A stretch of 44,944 bases of DNA from contig JAZUDW010000056.1 in the NCBI GenBank assembly GCA_045639845.1, forward strand, positions 1 to 44,944, read 5' to 3'. Of the stretch, positions 1 to 7,166 are shown one piece after another. The stretch comes from Colimorpha sp045639845. GTDB taxonomy: Bacteria > Bacteroidota > Bacteroidia > Bacteroidales > P3. The notes below the pieces were generated by a model. That model saw nothing but the letters and a program-made list of their open reading frames with translations. It was not told the origin of the DNA and did not search any database. The position numbers were made by a program, and so were the translations under genes. The first letter of the stretch is position 1; each line of letters begins with the position of its first letter.

Positions 1-126
1 ATCTTATGTGTTTTCAGACTCTCGCTTGCATCTTTCTTCCTAAGGCTTTGGACAGTAGCTCGCTACAGCCCTGCATCCTTGGAAAGAAATCTGCTGCGCG
101 ATAGCCTCGAAACCATCAAAAGCTAA
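1..126 (+). CDS. Possible 3' end of an unidentified gene (partial)
   Basis: Reading frame 1 is open from the window edge to a TAA at 124-126 (41 codons). The last 20 or so codons look protein-like (ending ...LRDSLETIKS), 27 nt before the exonuclease start. The upstream half is hydrophobic and aromatic. The fragment is too short to assign to a family, and frame 3 is also open for 35 or so codons, so it may not be coding. Confidence 0.3.
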   Translation: MLCVFRLSLASFFLRLWTVARYSPASLERNLLRDSLETIKS

Positions 127-153
127 TAATTAGAAGTTACCCGAAAACGAACA

Positions 154-642
154 ATGAAAGACTTTGCAGCCATCGATTTCGAGACAGCCAACCGAGAACC
201 CTCGTCCGTATGCTCTGTAGGCATAGTGATAGTACGCAATGGCGAGATTGCAGACAAGTTCTATTCCCTCATCAAACCCGAGCCGGAATACTACAACTAT
301 TGGTGCTCGCAGGTCCACGGCCTTACGGCCGAAGACACTGTCGATGCCCCCGTTTTCCCCGAAGTGTGGCGTCGGGTGGAGCCATTGATCGAAGGGCTTC
401 CCCTTGTGGCCCACAACAAAGCGTTCGACGAACGCTGTCTCAAAGCAGTGTTCCGTGTCTATCAGATGGATTATCCCGACTATGCGTTCCATTGCACCTG
501 CATAGCCTCCCGCAAGGTTTGGCCTGGGGGACACCACAACCTCGATATCATAGCCGCACGCTGCGGTTATGATCTTACCAACCACCACCACGCCTTGGCC
601 GATGCCGAAGCCTGTGCCGCCATCGCCCTACAGATATTGTAG
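154..642 (+). CDS. DnaQ-like (DEDDh) 3'-5' exonuclease
   Basis: A 162-aa single-domain exonuclease of the DnaQ / DNA polymerase III epsilon superfamily, expected to remove nucleotides from 3' ends of DNA or RNA. All three Exo motifs are visible: Exo I with D8 and E10 (AIDFETA), Exo II with D92 (HNKAFD), and Exo III of the DEDDh type with H145 and D150 (HHALADA). The length fits stand-alone exonucleases that Bacteroidota carry in addition to the polymerase proofreading subunit. There are no extra domains such as BRCT or GIY-YIG. No Shine-Dalgarno precedes the ATG, which is usual for the phylum. Downstream, at 687-707, a weak hairpin (GCAA GGCC caac GGCC A TTGC) followed about 20 nt later by a run of T may end the transcript. 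The family is secure; the in vivo substrate is unknown. Confidence 0.88.
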   Translation: MKDFAAIDFETANREPSSVCSVGIVIVRNGEIADKFYSLIKPEPEYYNYWCSQVHGLTAEDTVDAPVFPEVWRRVEPLIEGLPLVAHNKAFDERCLKAVFRVYQMDYPDYAFHCTCIASRKVWPGGHHNLDIIAARCGYDLTNHHHALADAEACAAIALQIL

Positions 643-1286
643 GCAACCTATAGAAAGTGATTTATTTGCTACTCTGTGCGTGCAAAGCAAGGCCCAACGG
701 CCATTGCACATGCCAATAAAAACTAATTTTTTTTTTATGATTATCTGCAAAGCTGTGTTTTGCTGGAGCGTGTGGCGGAGTCGAGCAATCGCCTACAGGC
801 GAACATAATCTCTTTATATCCCGCAGAGAATTATTATCTCTCGAAGGCTGTATCTCTGTATATTTATTGTCTCTACATCTTGAATGCTTTGGATCTAGAG
901 ACCGATGGTGCGTGCACCATCAAAGATATTCTCATTAATTCAGCAACTCAAACATGTTGTGTTCCGAAAAGAGAAGTCGCTGATCCACTAATTCGGGATC
1001 GCTTATGGGTTTCTTGGCGGGGCGTGTGTGTGGCTGGGGGCTGGTGTTGGTGTTTGCTGAGGTTGGTGTGGATGGGGGGTGTTTTCGTGGTGTGTCCGTG
1101 GTGGGTAGGTAGTAGCTCCGAGGTAGCTCCGACTAAAGTCCGAGGTAACTATGACTTTTTGTCGGAGTTGTGTCGGTGACATATCGGTTTGTCTTCGTGG
1201 CTTTTATGGAGCCAGGTGCTACCCACCACGGGGGCGGCTGGTAGGGAAAAGGGCCTGAAGATTGCTGATAGGTGGAAAAAAAGTTG
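643..1286. other. Gene-poor stretch before the DUF6266-like gene
   Basis: No convincing gene. A plus-strand frame at 760-1179 is open, but its product changes from AT-rich ordinary sequence to a Trp/Val/Gly-rich run over 1020-1110 and matches nothing I recognise. The stretch contains the weak hairpin at 687-707, a T tract at about 728-737, a short palindrome TCGCCT-AC-AGGCGA near 789-802, a GT-rich segment at about 1010-1115, and the nested inverted repeats listed separately. Confidence 0.6.
1096..1231. repeat. Nested inverted repeats (large stem-loop)
   Basis: The outer arms are 1096-1119 and 1208-1231. They share CCGTGGTGGGTA / TACCCACCACGG and AGCTCC-like / GGAGC ends, with a few mismatches between. 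Nested inside are arms 1127-1140 (CTCCGACTAAAGTC) and 1153-1167 (GACTTTTTGTCGGAG). Direct repeats of TCCGAGGTA lie in the left half. RNA from either strand would fold into a long two-tier hairpin. It lies 55 nt upstream of the DUF6266-like gene's promoter and outside any credible gene. Confidence 0.6.
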
Positions 1287-1295
1287 TATATTTGC
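1287..1295 (+). promoter_or_regulatory. Promoter -7 element of the DUF6266-like gene
   Basis: TATATTTGC matches the Bacteroidota -7 consensus TAnnTTTG. A TTG about 22-25 nt upstream (1262-1264) could serve as the -33 element. Start of transcription near 1302 would give a leader of about 60 nt. Confidence 0.55.
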
Positions 1296-1360
1296 AGTAG
1301 ATAAAGCTCCTTTGGGCAGGCTTTGCCGAAGGGGATAATACGACTAAAACACATTTATTT

Positions 1361-2695
1361 ATGGCACGAACAGTAGGAAAAGACGGATTGGGATTTTCGG
1401 GCAGTATAGGCAAGATTACTTTCCGACAGACGAAGCATGGCACCGTGGTGTGTGCTAAGAGCGAGGAACCTAAAAACAGGCGTACCCCTGCCCAGCAGCG
1501 GGGCAGGCTCATTATGCGGCACCTGACCTCGTTTTTCACGAAGTTGAAGCCGCATCTGCCCCTGGCTTTCGAGACCAAGGCTTCCAATCTCACCGATACC
1601 AATGCTTTCGTGTCGGCCAACTATCATGGCAAACATCCTGTGTTTCTCTCGCTTACGTGGCGGGAGCGGGGCGCTGTGGTGCTGGCTCCCTATATCATAA
1701 CGGATGGCACGCTGCCCGAGGTGGAGACCGAGCTTTGCCAAGGGGCTTACCGTACCGATATACGGGTGGGCGACGCCCCTCTTTCGTCCTATGGGTCCAT
1801 GGGCCGTCTGGCACGGGAGCTGATAGCACGCAACAGCGGTTTGCATAATGGCGACGAGATTATATACATAGCTGGCTGCCAGACGATTGATTGTGAGGGT
1901 GTGCCTCGTGTGTCGTTTAGCCACCAGCGGCTGGTGCTCGACACGATGGATCCTTCGCCTGTCGATGCGGCTGCCTTGGGCGAGGGTTTCTGCAACCACG
2001 GGGGCTTCCTGGGTCAGGAGGCCGGCCGCGAGCCTATGGCCGATGGCTTTGCGTGGGTGCATCTGTCGCACGGGGGTAGGCGAACCCGTGTGTCGTCGCA
2101 ACGCTTGGTATTGAAAAGCACCACGTTGTGCGATATGATGGGGACCGACGAGGCGCTGATGGATGCCATTAAGGATAAGGAGCCCGACCTATCGGCCTTG
2201 CAGATGGATAGTGAAGTCCTGGGTCGGAGCTGCGATAAGGAGTGCTGTGCCGTTGGGCTGACTGCGGAGAGGTGGGGCGAAGTCTCGTGCTCGTCGTGGA
2301 CCACTATGCTGCGGGGTGGCTTCGAGGCTTCGGTGTCGGCAATGGGCGATCCTATGCTCATGGAATCAACGGCTTGCGATGCCGATAGCGAGGAGCGCAT
2401 TGCCGATGGTAGGCAGGCTGTGACTGACGAGTGTGCTGTGCGGCATGTGGGCGATGTGTGTGCCGACGGTTTTCCGCAACGGCCTGATAGCATGGTGGTT
2501 TGCAATCATGATGTCGTTGGCCGTTCGGCATATGAGCCGTTGCCGAGGGGCTACGAGGCACTGTGCGGAACGCCGCCTTTGGTGCGGAGTGGCACTGAGA
2601 GGTATGCCTCGCAAGCGAACGATGGGGTGGATGCAGTGTGCGGCTATCGCCATACAGATATTGTAGGAGCTACCAATACATACTTTGGGATTTAG
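1361..2695 (+). CDS. DUF6266-like protein with a Cys-rich C-terminal extension
   Basis: 444 aa, no signal peptide and no membrane segment. Residues 1-250 resemble the DUF6266 family of Bacteroidota: the N-terminal GFSGSIGKITFRQ block (11-23), the RTPAQQRGR segment (41-49), and an end near 244-251 (RVSSQRLVL) where family members usually stop with a V-S-x-S-x-Y-like motif. Known members are mostly about 200-220 aa, so residues 252-444 are an extra module. That module has eleven Cys (257, 291, 295, 296, 310, 339, 358, 367, 381, 402, 427), many Asp and Met, and no fold I recognise. The gene has its own promoter and is followed after 32 nt by a gene whose product resembles immunity proteins. This suggests, as inference only, that the C-terminal part is an effector domain. 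Base composition of this gene is like the GC-rich surroundings; the next gene is AT-rich. Family call moderate, extension function unknown. Confidence 0.65.
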   Translation: MARTVGKDGLGFSGSIGKITFRQTKHGTVVCAKSEEPKNRRTPAQQRGRLIMRHLTSFFTKLKPHLPLAFETKASNLTDTNAFVSANYHGKHPVFLSLTWRERGAVVLAPYIITDGTLPEVETELCQGAYRTDIRVGDAPLSSYGSMGRLARELIARNSGLHNGDEIIYIAGCQTIDCEGVPRVSFSHQRLVLDTMDPSPVDAAALGEGFCNHGGFLGQEAGREPMADGFAWVHLSHGGRRTRVSSQRLVLKSTTLCDMMGTDEALMDAIKDKEPDLSALQMDSEVLGRSCDKECCAVGLTAERWGEVSCSSWTTMLRGGFEASVSAMGDPMLMESTACDADSEERIADGRQAVTDECAVRHVGDVCADGFPQRPDSMVVCNHDVVGRSAYEPLPRGYEALCGTPPLVRSGTERYASQANDGVDAVCGYRHTDIVGATNTYFGI

Positions 2696-2727
2696 CACAT
2701 CCTTAATTACTTCCTTATTATAGCATT

Positions 2728-3444
2728 ATGGTTAGATATTATAGATTATCTCATTCCACAGATACGAAAGTAGTTGGGTCTTCGCCATATGGACCTCTTG
2801 AACTTAATGCGCCTTTGAATTTCAAAAGTATTATCAAATTCAAAAATATGCTTCCCAGACTTGCTGAGTTTAGACTGAAGGGCAACGCAAGGATTACAGA
2901 TTGGACTTACTGTATGAATATTGATTTTAATGTCTTTATTGTTAGCCATAAGATGCGTACCATTCTTGAACAATTCAATCTTCAGGAACATCAATGGGCA
3001 GATTGCAAGATTGTTAAGAAAGAGCGTATGTGGGATTACAATATGCTATTGTTTTCAAGTAAAAGAAATCTGACAAGGCATCCTGTTGTATTCATACCAG
3101 AAATGATTGACTGGTCTCGATCTGAATTCTATGTGGACGAGCGTTGCGGTTTGCCTATAAAAGGAGACGAACCTGTAATTAAATTCGATAGCCACCATGC
3201 TTATATTAGTGCAAAGGAAGAATTATATAAAAAAGATTGTACAATGGATATCGGATTTAAAAAATTGGAATTCGATGAGACATATCTTGAAAACAATAGG
3301 GTAGATATGTGTTGGCCTTTCCCATTGGAAGGGTATCCATTAATATCCGAAAGATTAAGAACCGCCTTACTAGAAGGTGGAATTACAGGAATGGACTTGA
3401 TGGATATCAATGATTATCCAACTCGTAAGGAGTGGTATAAATAA
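2728..3444 (+). CDS. Immunity-protein-like hypothetical (Imm11/Imm43-like)
   Basis: 238 aa, soluble, no signal peptide. Two blocks look like the DUF1629/Imm11 and Imm43 immunity families: a middle segment FIVSHKMRTILEQFNL (about residues 69-84) and a C-terminal segment PLISERLRTALLEGGITGMD (about 204-223). In those families the corresponding blocks read roughly 'vSekl...l' and 'iSerl...l...gitG'. The gene is visibly AT-rich compared with all neighbours and rich in Lys, Asp and Asn, which suggests horizontal acquisition. It lies 32 nt after the DUF6266-like gene on the same strand and probably shares its transcript. Assignment rests on remembered motif patterns, so treat the family as likely and its inhibitory role as inferred. 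Confidence 0.55.
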   Translation: MVRYYRLSHSTDTKVVGSSPYGPLELNAPLNFKSIIKFKNMLPRLAEFRLKGNARITDWTYCMNIDFNVFIVSHKMRTILEQFNLQEHQWADCKIVKKERMWDYNMLLFSSKRNLTRHPVVFIPEMIDWSRSEFYVDERCGLPIKGDEPVIKFDSHHAYISAKEELYKKDCTMDIGFKKLEFDETYLENNRVDMCWPFPLEGYPLISERLRTALLEGGITGMDLMDINDYPTRKEWYK

Positions 3445-3456
3445 TCTTACTTGGTT

Positions 3457-3549
3457 ATGGAACAAGAAATCAAATTGAACGAACACAATATACAAGAATT
3501 TGAGCCTGTTCATAGTGGTATTTGTCCTTTATTGTTTGAACTGTATTAG
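3457..3549 (+). pseudogene. Short AT-rich ORF, possibly a truncated gene start
   Basis: ATG at 3457 opens a 30-residue frame (begins MEQEIKLNEHNIQEF, ends LLFELY) that stops at TAG 3547-3549, 12 nt after the preceding gene. It shares that gene's AT-rich composition. It reads like a real N-terminus with no body, as expected of a gene cut off by deletion or a nonsense change. It could also be a chance ORF. Confidence 0.3.
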
Positions 3550-3610
3550 CTCGATAATCCATTTTTCATGTTATCATATGATAATCTTTCCATAAATAAT
3601 ACTATGACTT

Positions 3611-3892
3611 ATGGCATTGCATTATACTCGTAGAAACGATGAACTGAATAAGGAGACCTCGTTCCAAGTGACTGAGGATATGGTGCTTCCTGGACAGACC
3701 ACCAGCAGGCCTGTGGCTCCCGATCGGGAGATGGCACAGTATCGTACCGAACAGCCGGAGGCTTCTTTGGTTGAGGAGACTGCAAAGGAGCGTGTGGAGT
3801 CCACACCACGTAGGTACTCATGGTTGCGTTTTCTGTTGTGGGTGGCTATTTTGGTTCTGCTCATAATGGCGTGTATAATAATAGGAAGTTGA
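3611..3892 (+). CDS. Small tail-anchored membrane protein
   Basis: 93 aa of unknown family. Residues 1-68 are hydrophilic and charged, followed by one membrane helix at about 69-91 (WLRFLLWVAILVLLIMA) and almost no C-terminal tail, so the bulk should face the cytoplasm. Its TGA (3890-3892) sits one base before the ATG of the LTA-synthase-like gene, so the two are almost certainly cotranscribed and probably translationally coupled. An ATG at 3604 in another frame leads to only nine codons. The composition returns to the window's GC-rich norm here, marking the right end of the AT-rich segment. A role as a small partner of the downstream membrane enzyme is inferred from spacing only. Confidence 0.6.
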   Translation: MALHYTRRNDELNKETSFQVTEDMVLPGQTTSRPVAPDREMAQYRTEQPEASLVEETAKERVESTPRRYSWLRFLLWVAILVLLIMACIIIGS

Positions 3893-3893
3893 T

Positions 3894-5915
3894 ATGAGGA
3901 TGATAGAGAAAAATACAGGACGTTGGGCGTGGAACACGCCGAGGATGTGGGTGGTGGTGGTGTGGCTGTTTGTGGTGGCATGGGCGGTGCTGCTGCTGAG
4001 TCAGGCTGTGTTTGCATGGCTCAATGGCGACCTTTTCAGCGTGGATGCGTCGGATAGGTGGCTGCTGGTGGTTGGCAATATGAAGTTTGCCGCTTCGGCG
4101 GTGGCTATGTGTATGTGGCCTACGCTCATGGTGGCTACTGCGGTGGGTGTGATCGGACGGGGTATGTGGGCAGTGCGGGCGGTGTATGGCATGAGTATGG
4201 CGCTGATGCTGGCCGCCAATGTGATAGATACTTCTTATTATCGATGGACGTTCCGCCGTATGACGTGGGATATCTTCCAGTATGCCTCTTCCAACTTTTC
4301 GGGCGGATGGGGGGCGCTGGTGGTGCAGTTTGCGCGTGATTTTTGGCCTTACTTCTTGCTTTTTTTCGCCTTGTTGGGGTTGACAGTGTGGGTGGCCTCG
4401 TGGGTGAGGTATGTGGCTGATGGGAATAAAAGATATGTGTGGTGGATGCAGGTGGTGGTGCTTCTATTGGTGGGTTCATCCAATGTGCTGTGCCAGCGTG
4501 GTGGCATAGTGCATCAGCACAAACCGCTCAAGGTGGTGGATGCCAACCGCTATGCCCAGGGGGGCAACACGGCATTGGTACTCAACACTCCATTTAGTAT
4601 ATTCCGCACGCATGGCCATACGGGCCACCTGACGGCGGCTGTGTTTTTTGATAGCGAAGAGGCTTTGGATGGGGTGTTCACTCCTCGGCACGAGCCCGAC
4701 AGCATGGCTGCATGTATGGCTGTATCGGCGGGTGCTCCCAATGAAGGCGGATCTCGCTATGCCGTGGGGGCGGGCAGCAGGCCTAACGTGGTGCTGATTA
4801 TACTGGAGAGCTTCGGCGAGGAGTATTTGGGCAGTGCCAACGGAACGGGAAGGGGCTGGACTCCTTTCTTGGACTCCTTGGCCGACTATGCTACACTGGT
4901 GAGGGGCTTGGCCAACGGCAAGCGGAGCATTGAATCGGTGCCTTCGCTGCTGAGTGGCATACCTTCGCTGATGGAGGAGGCGTATATCACTTCGCCGTAT
5001 TCGCAAAACAGGGTGGTATCGTTGCCCGAGATGCTGAAACGGTGGGGCTATAGCACGGCTTTTTTCCATGGGGCTTACAATGGGTCGATGAATTTCGACA
5101 GCTATGTATGTAGCATAGGTATAGAACATTACTACGGTATGAATGAGTATAACAACAGGTCGGTGAACCCCCTGGGTGCTGCCGAGGGCGACTTTGATGG
5201 CACGTGGGGTATCTTCGACGAGCCTTTCTTGGCTTTTGCGGCACGGCGTATCACGGCCGACTGGAAGGCGTCGGCTTCGCAGAGGGTGTTTGCCACGCTC
5301 TACACTATATCTTCGCACCATCCTTATACCATACCGCCGCAGTATAAGGGGCGTTTCCCCAAGGGACCTCAGCCTATTTTGGAGTCGGTGGGTTATGCCG
5401 ACCATGCGTTGCGTGGTTTCTTTGCAGAGGCGAGTCAACAGCCTTGGTATGAGAATACTATCTTTGTGATAACGGCCGACCATGCTTCGCAACCTATTGA
5501 GGAGCGTTACCGTGTGGGTGTGGGGCAGTATGCCGTGCCTATGATATTCTATTGGCCTGGCCATACGGTGTGGGTGCCCGAGGCGCACATTAATGCCAAA
5601 GGTACAGGGCTGGTGTGCGGTCGCACTATGCAGCATGCCGACCTTTTCCCCACGCTGGTGGATATGCTGGCTCTGCCCGAGGCTTGCTATGCTTTTGGCC
5701 GAAGCCTCTACGATGCGGCTGGATCGTTCCACATGGTATATACGGGCAACGGCATCTACCAGTTTGCACGCCAGGGGCGTGTGGTGTGCTTTGCCCCGCA
5801 GGATGGCGGTGTGCCCGAAGGCGACAGCCTTGCGGTGGCCGACGGATGGATGGCGAGGGCGGTGCTGCAGCAATATACGCAGCGGCTGATGGACAACCGA
5901 CTGGCCGACAGGTAG
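3894..5915 (+). CDS. LTA-synthase-like membrane sulfatase / phosphotransferase
   Basis: 673 aa. The N-terminal region (about 15-200) holds roughly five membrane helices. The C-terminal region from about 296 is an alkaline-phosphatase-fold domain of the sulfatase / LTA synthase group facing the periplasm. Visible landmarks: RPNVVLIILESFGEE (metal ligand E305), NGKRSIESVPSLLSG with the probable nucleophile S345 where Gram-positive LtaS has Thr, SSHHPYTIPPQYKG, and the metal-binding TADHAS near 525. The family transfers glycerophosphate or phosphoethanolamine-type head groups from lipids to extracytoplasmic glycans, or hydrolyses such bonds. In a diderm Bacteroidota the substrate is unknown; lipid A, capsule or periplasmic glucan modification are options. 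ATG at 3894 chosen because it is one base after the stop of the upstream gene; a second ATG lies at 3900. Confidence 0.85.
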   Translation: MRMIEKNTGRWAWNTPRMWVVVVWLFVVAWAVLLLSQAVFAWLNGDLFSVDASDRWLLVVGNMKFAASAVAMCMWPTLMVATAVGVIGRGMWAVRAVYGMSMALMLAANVIDTSYYRWTFRRMTWDIFQYASSNFSGGWGALVVQFARDFWPYFLLFFALLGLTVWVASWVRYVADGNKRYVWWMQVVVLLLVGSSNVLCQRGGIVHQHKPLKVVDANRYAQGGNTALVLNTPFSIFRTHGHTGHLTAAVFFDSEEALDGVFTPRHEPDSMAACMAVSAGAPNEGGSRYAVGAGSRPNVVLIILESFGEEYLGSANGTGRGWTPFLDSLADYATLVRGLANGKRSIESVPSLLSGIPSLMEEAYITSPYSQNRVVSLPEMLKRWGYSTAFFHGAYNGSMNFDSYVCSIGIEHYYGMNEYNNRSVNPLGAAEGDFDGTWGIFDEPFLAFAARRITADWKASASQRVFATLYTISSHHPYTIPPQYKGRFPKGPQPILESVGYADHALRGFFAEASQQPWYENTIFVITADHASQPIEERYRVGVGQYAVPMIFYWPGHTVWVPEAHINAKGTGLVCGRTMQHADLFPTLVDMLALPEACYAFGRSLYDAAGSFHMVYTGNGIYQFARQGRVVCFAPQDGGVPEGDSLAVADGWMARAVLQQYTQRLMDNRLADR

Positions 5916-5966
5916 GTGCCACGGCCGCGGCTGCCCGAGGGGCGGTGGCGTGGGGATGCGGAGCGG

Positions 5967-7166
5967 TTACATGGAGAGTATCTTGAACTCTACGCGGCGG
6001 TTTCGGGCTCGGCCTTCTTCGGTGTTGTTGGTGTCGATGGGCTGGCTTTTGCCATAGCCTTTGTATTTGAGGCGTGCGGGGTCTATGCCTTTGGATATGA
6101 GATAATCTACTACGGCTTTGGCACGGCTCTCGGAGAGGCGCAGGTTGTAGTCGATGGAGCCGCGGCCGTCGGTGTGCCCTCCTACTTCGATCTTCATCTT
6201 GGGATATTTGCGAAGTATCTCTATGAGCCCCTTGAGCTCGTTGTACGACTGTTGGAGCACGGTGCTCTTATCGAAGTCGAAGAATATGTTTTGGAGTATG
6301 AAGGTGCTGCCTACTTCGAGGGGCTTGTCGGTGCCGAGCACGCGGTGCTCTATGGTTTCGGCGGGGGTGGTGTCGGCTACGGCAAGGGCCGTGGTGTCGC
6401 CACAGGTGAGGCAATATACGGAGACGTCTTCAATATAATAGTATGCGCCTGGGAGGAGGTAGGTGAGCGAGGAGAGGTCGGTGACGTTGGATTTGGAGGC
6501 GGGGTAGAAGTTGCCGATGGTGAGAAACTCTTCGCCGCCTTCGGCCACGAAGCGTCCTGTGATCATGGTCCATCCTTCGTAGTCGGTAAGCACATGGTCG
6601 TAGGGGTTCACCACCTGGGGCTCGAAATAGGTGGCTACGCTTTGCGACACCTTGGGCGATATTTTCCGTACCTCTTTCTTCATGAGTATGCTGCGCGAGG
6701 TGTCGGACACGCGGTCGCGTGTGAAGAGTCCGCCTATGGTGGCTACCGATCCCGATGAGTATTCGGAGAGGCTCACGAAGAAGGTGAGCTCGTAGGTCTG
6801 GCCTGCCTGGAGGGGTTTTTTCAGTTGGGTTTGAAGGTATTCGCGATAGTCGGTCTTGGAGCAGTAGATGCCGCAGTAGCCGAGACCGCGGTGGGCGTTC
6901 TGGTAGCCGAGCTTGTTTTTGGGCACACCGCAGTCGCGCGAGCCGCAGATGTTGAAATAGTCGGCCGAGCCTGCCGTGGGCTGAAACCAGGCATCGACGA
7001 TGGTGAGGGTGCCGAGAGCGTCGATCTTTTTGGGGCACTCGCGGTATTCTTCGAAAGAGGGGTTATATACGAGGTTTTCGCGTTGGGCCTTGGGCGTGCC
7101 TTGTGCCATGAGGGCCGAGGCTGCTGCAAGAAAGAGACCGAGGAGTATGGTTATTTTTGACTGCAT
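5967..7166 (-). CDS. OmpA-family outer-membrane / peptidoglycan-binding protein
   Basis: 399 aa with a signal peptide (about 1-21, cleavage after ALMAQ). Residues about 30-255 form a domain beginning NLVYNPSFEEY with several Cys, of the kind found in Bacteroidota exported proteins as a carbohydrate-binding-like jelly roll. Residues about 285-399 are an OmpA C-terminal domain: NIFFDFDKSTV, GGHTDGRGSIDYNLRLSESRA and GRARNRRVE are the usual peptidoglycan-binding landmarks. The ATG at 7164-7166 overlaps the end of the glycosyltransferase gene by 16 nt, indicating coupled expression. An open frame extends much farther upstream but only as the antisense-free shadow of that gene. Likely role: anchoring the outer membrane to peptidoglycan. 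Confidence 0.85.
   Translation of the reverse strand: MQSKITILLGLFLAAASALMAQGTPKAQRENLVYNPSFEEYRECPKKIDALGTLTIVDAWFQPTAGSADYFNICGSRDCGVPKNKLGYQNAHRGLGYCGIYCSKTDYREYLQTQLKKPLQAGQTYELTFFVSLSEYSSGSVATIGGLFTRDRVSDTSRSILMKKEVRKISPKVSQSVATYFEPQVVNPYDHVLTDYEGWTMITGRFVAEGGEEFLTIGNFYPASKSNVTDLSSLTYLLPGAYYYIEDVSVYCLTCGDTTALAVADTTPAETIEHRVLGTDKPLEVGSTFILQNIFFDFDKSTVLQQSYNELKGLIEILRKYPKMKIEVGGHTDGRGSIDYNLRLSESRAKAVVDYLISKGIDPARLKYKGYGKSQPIDTNNTEEGRARNRRVEFKILSM

Noticed and set aside
760..1179. 139-codon plus-strand ORF in the gap after the exonuclease
   Set aside because: Composition changes midway, the product ends in a Trp/Gly/Val-rich run caused by GT-rich DNA, it runs through the inverted repeats, and it matches no family.
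4476..5873. 465-codon minus-strand ORF opposite the LTA-synthase-like gene
   Set aside because: It is the antisense shadow of a well-supported enzyme, rich in His and Arg as such frames are.
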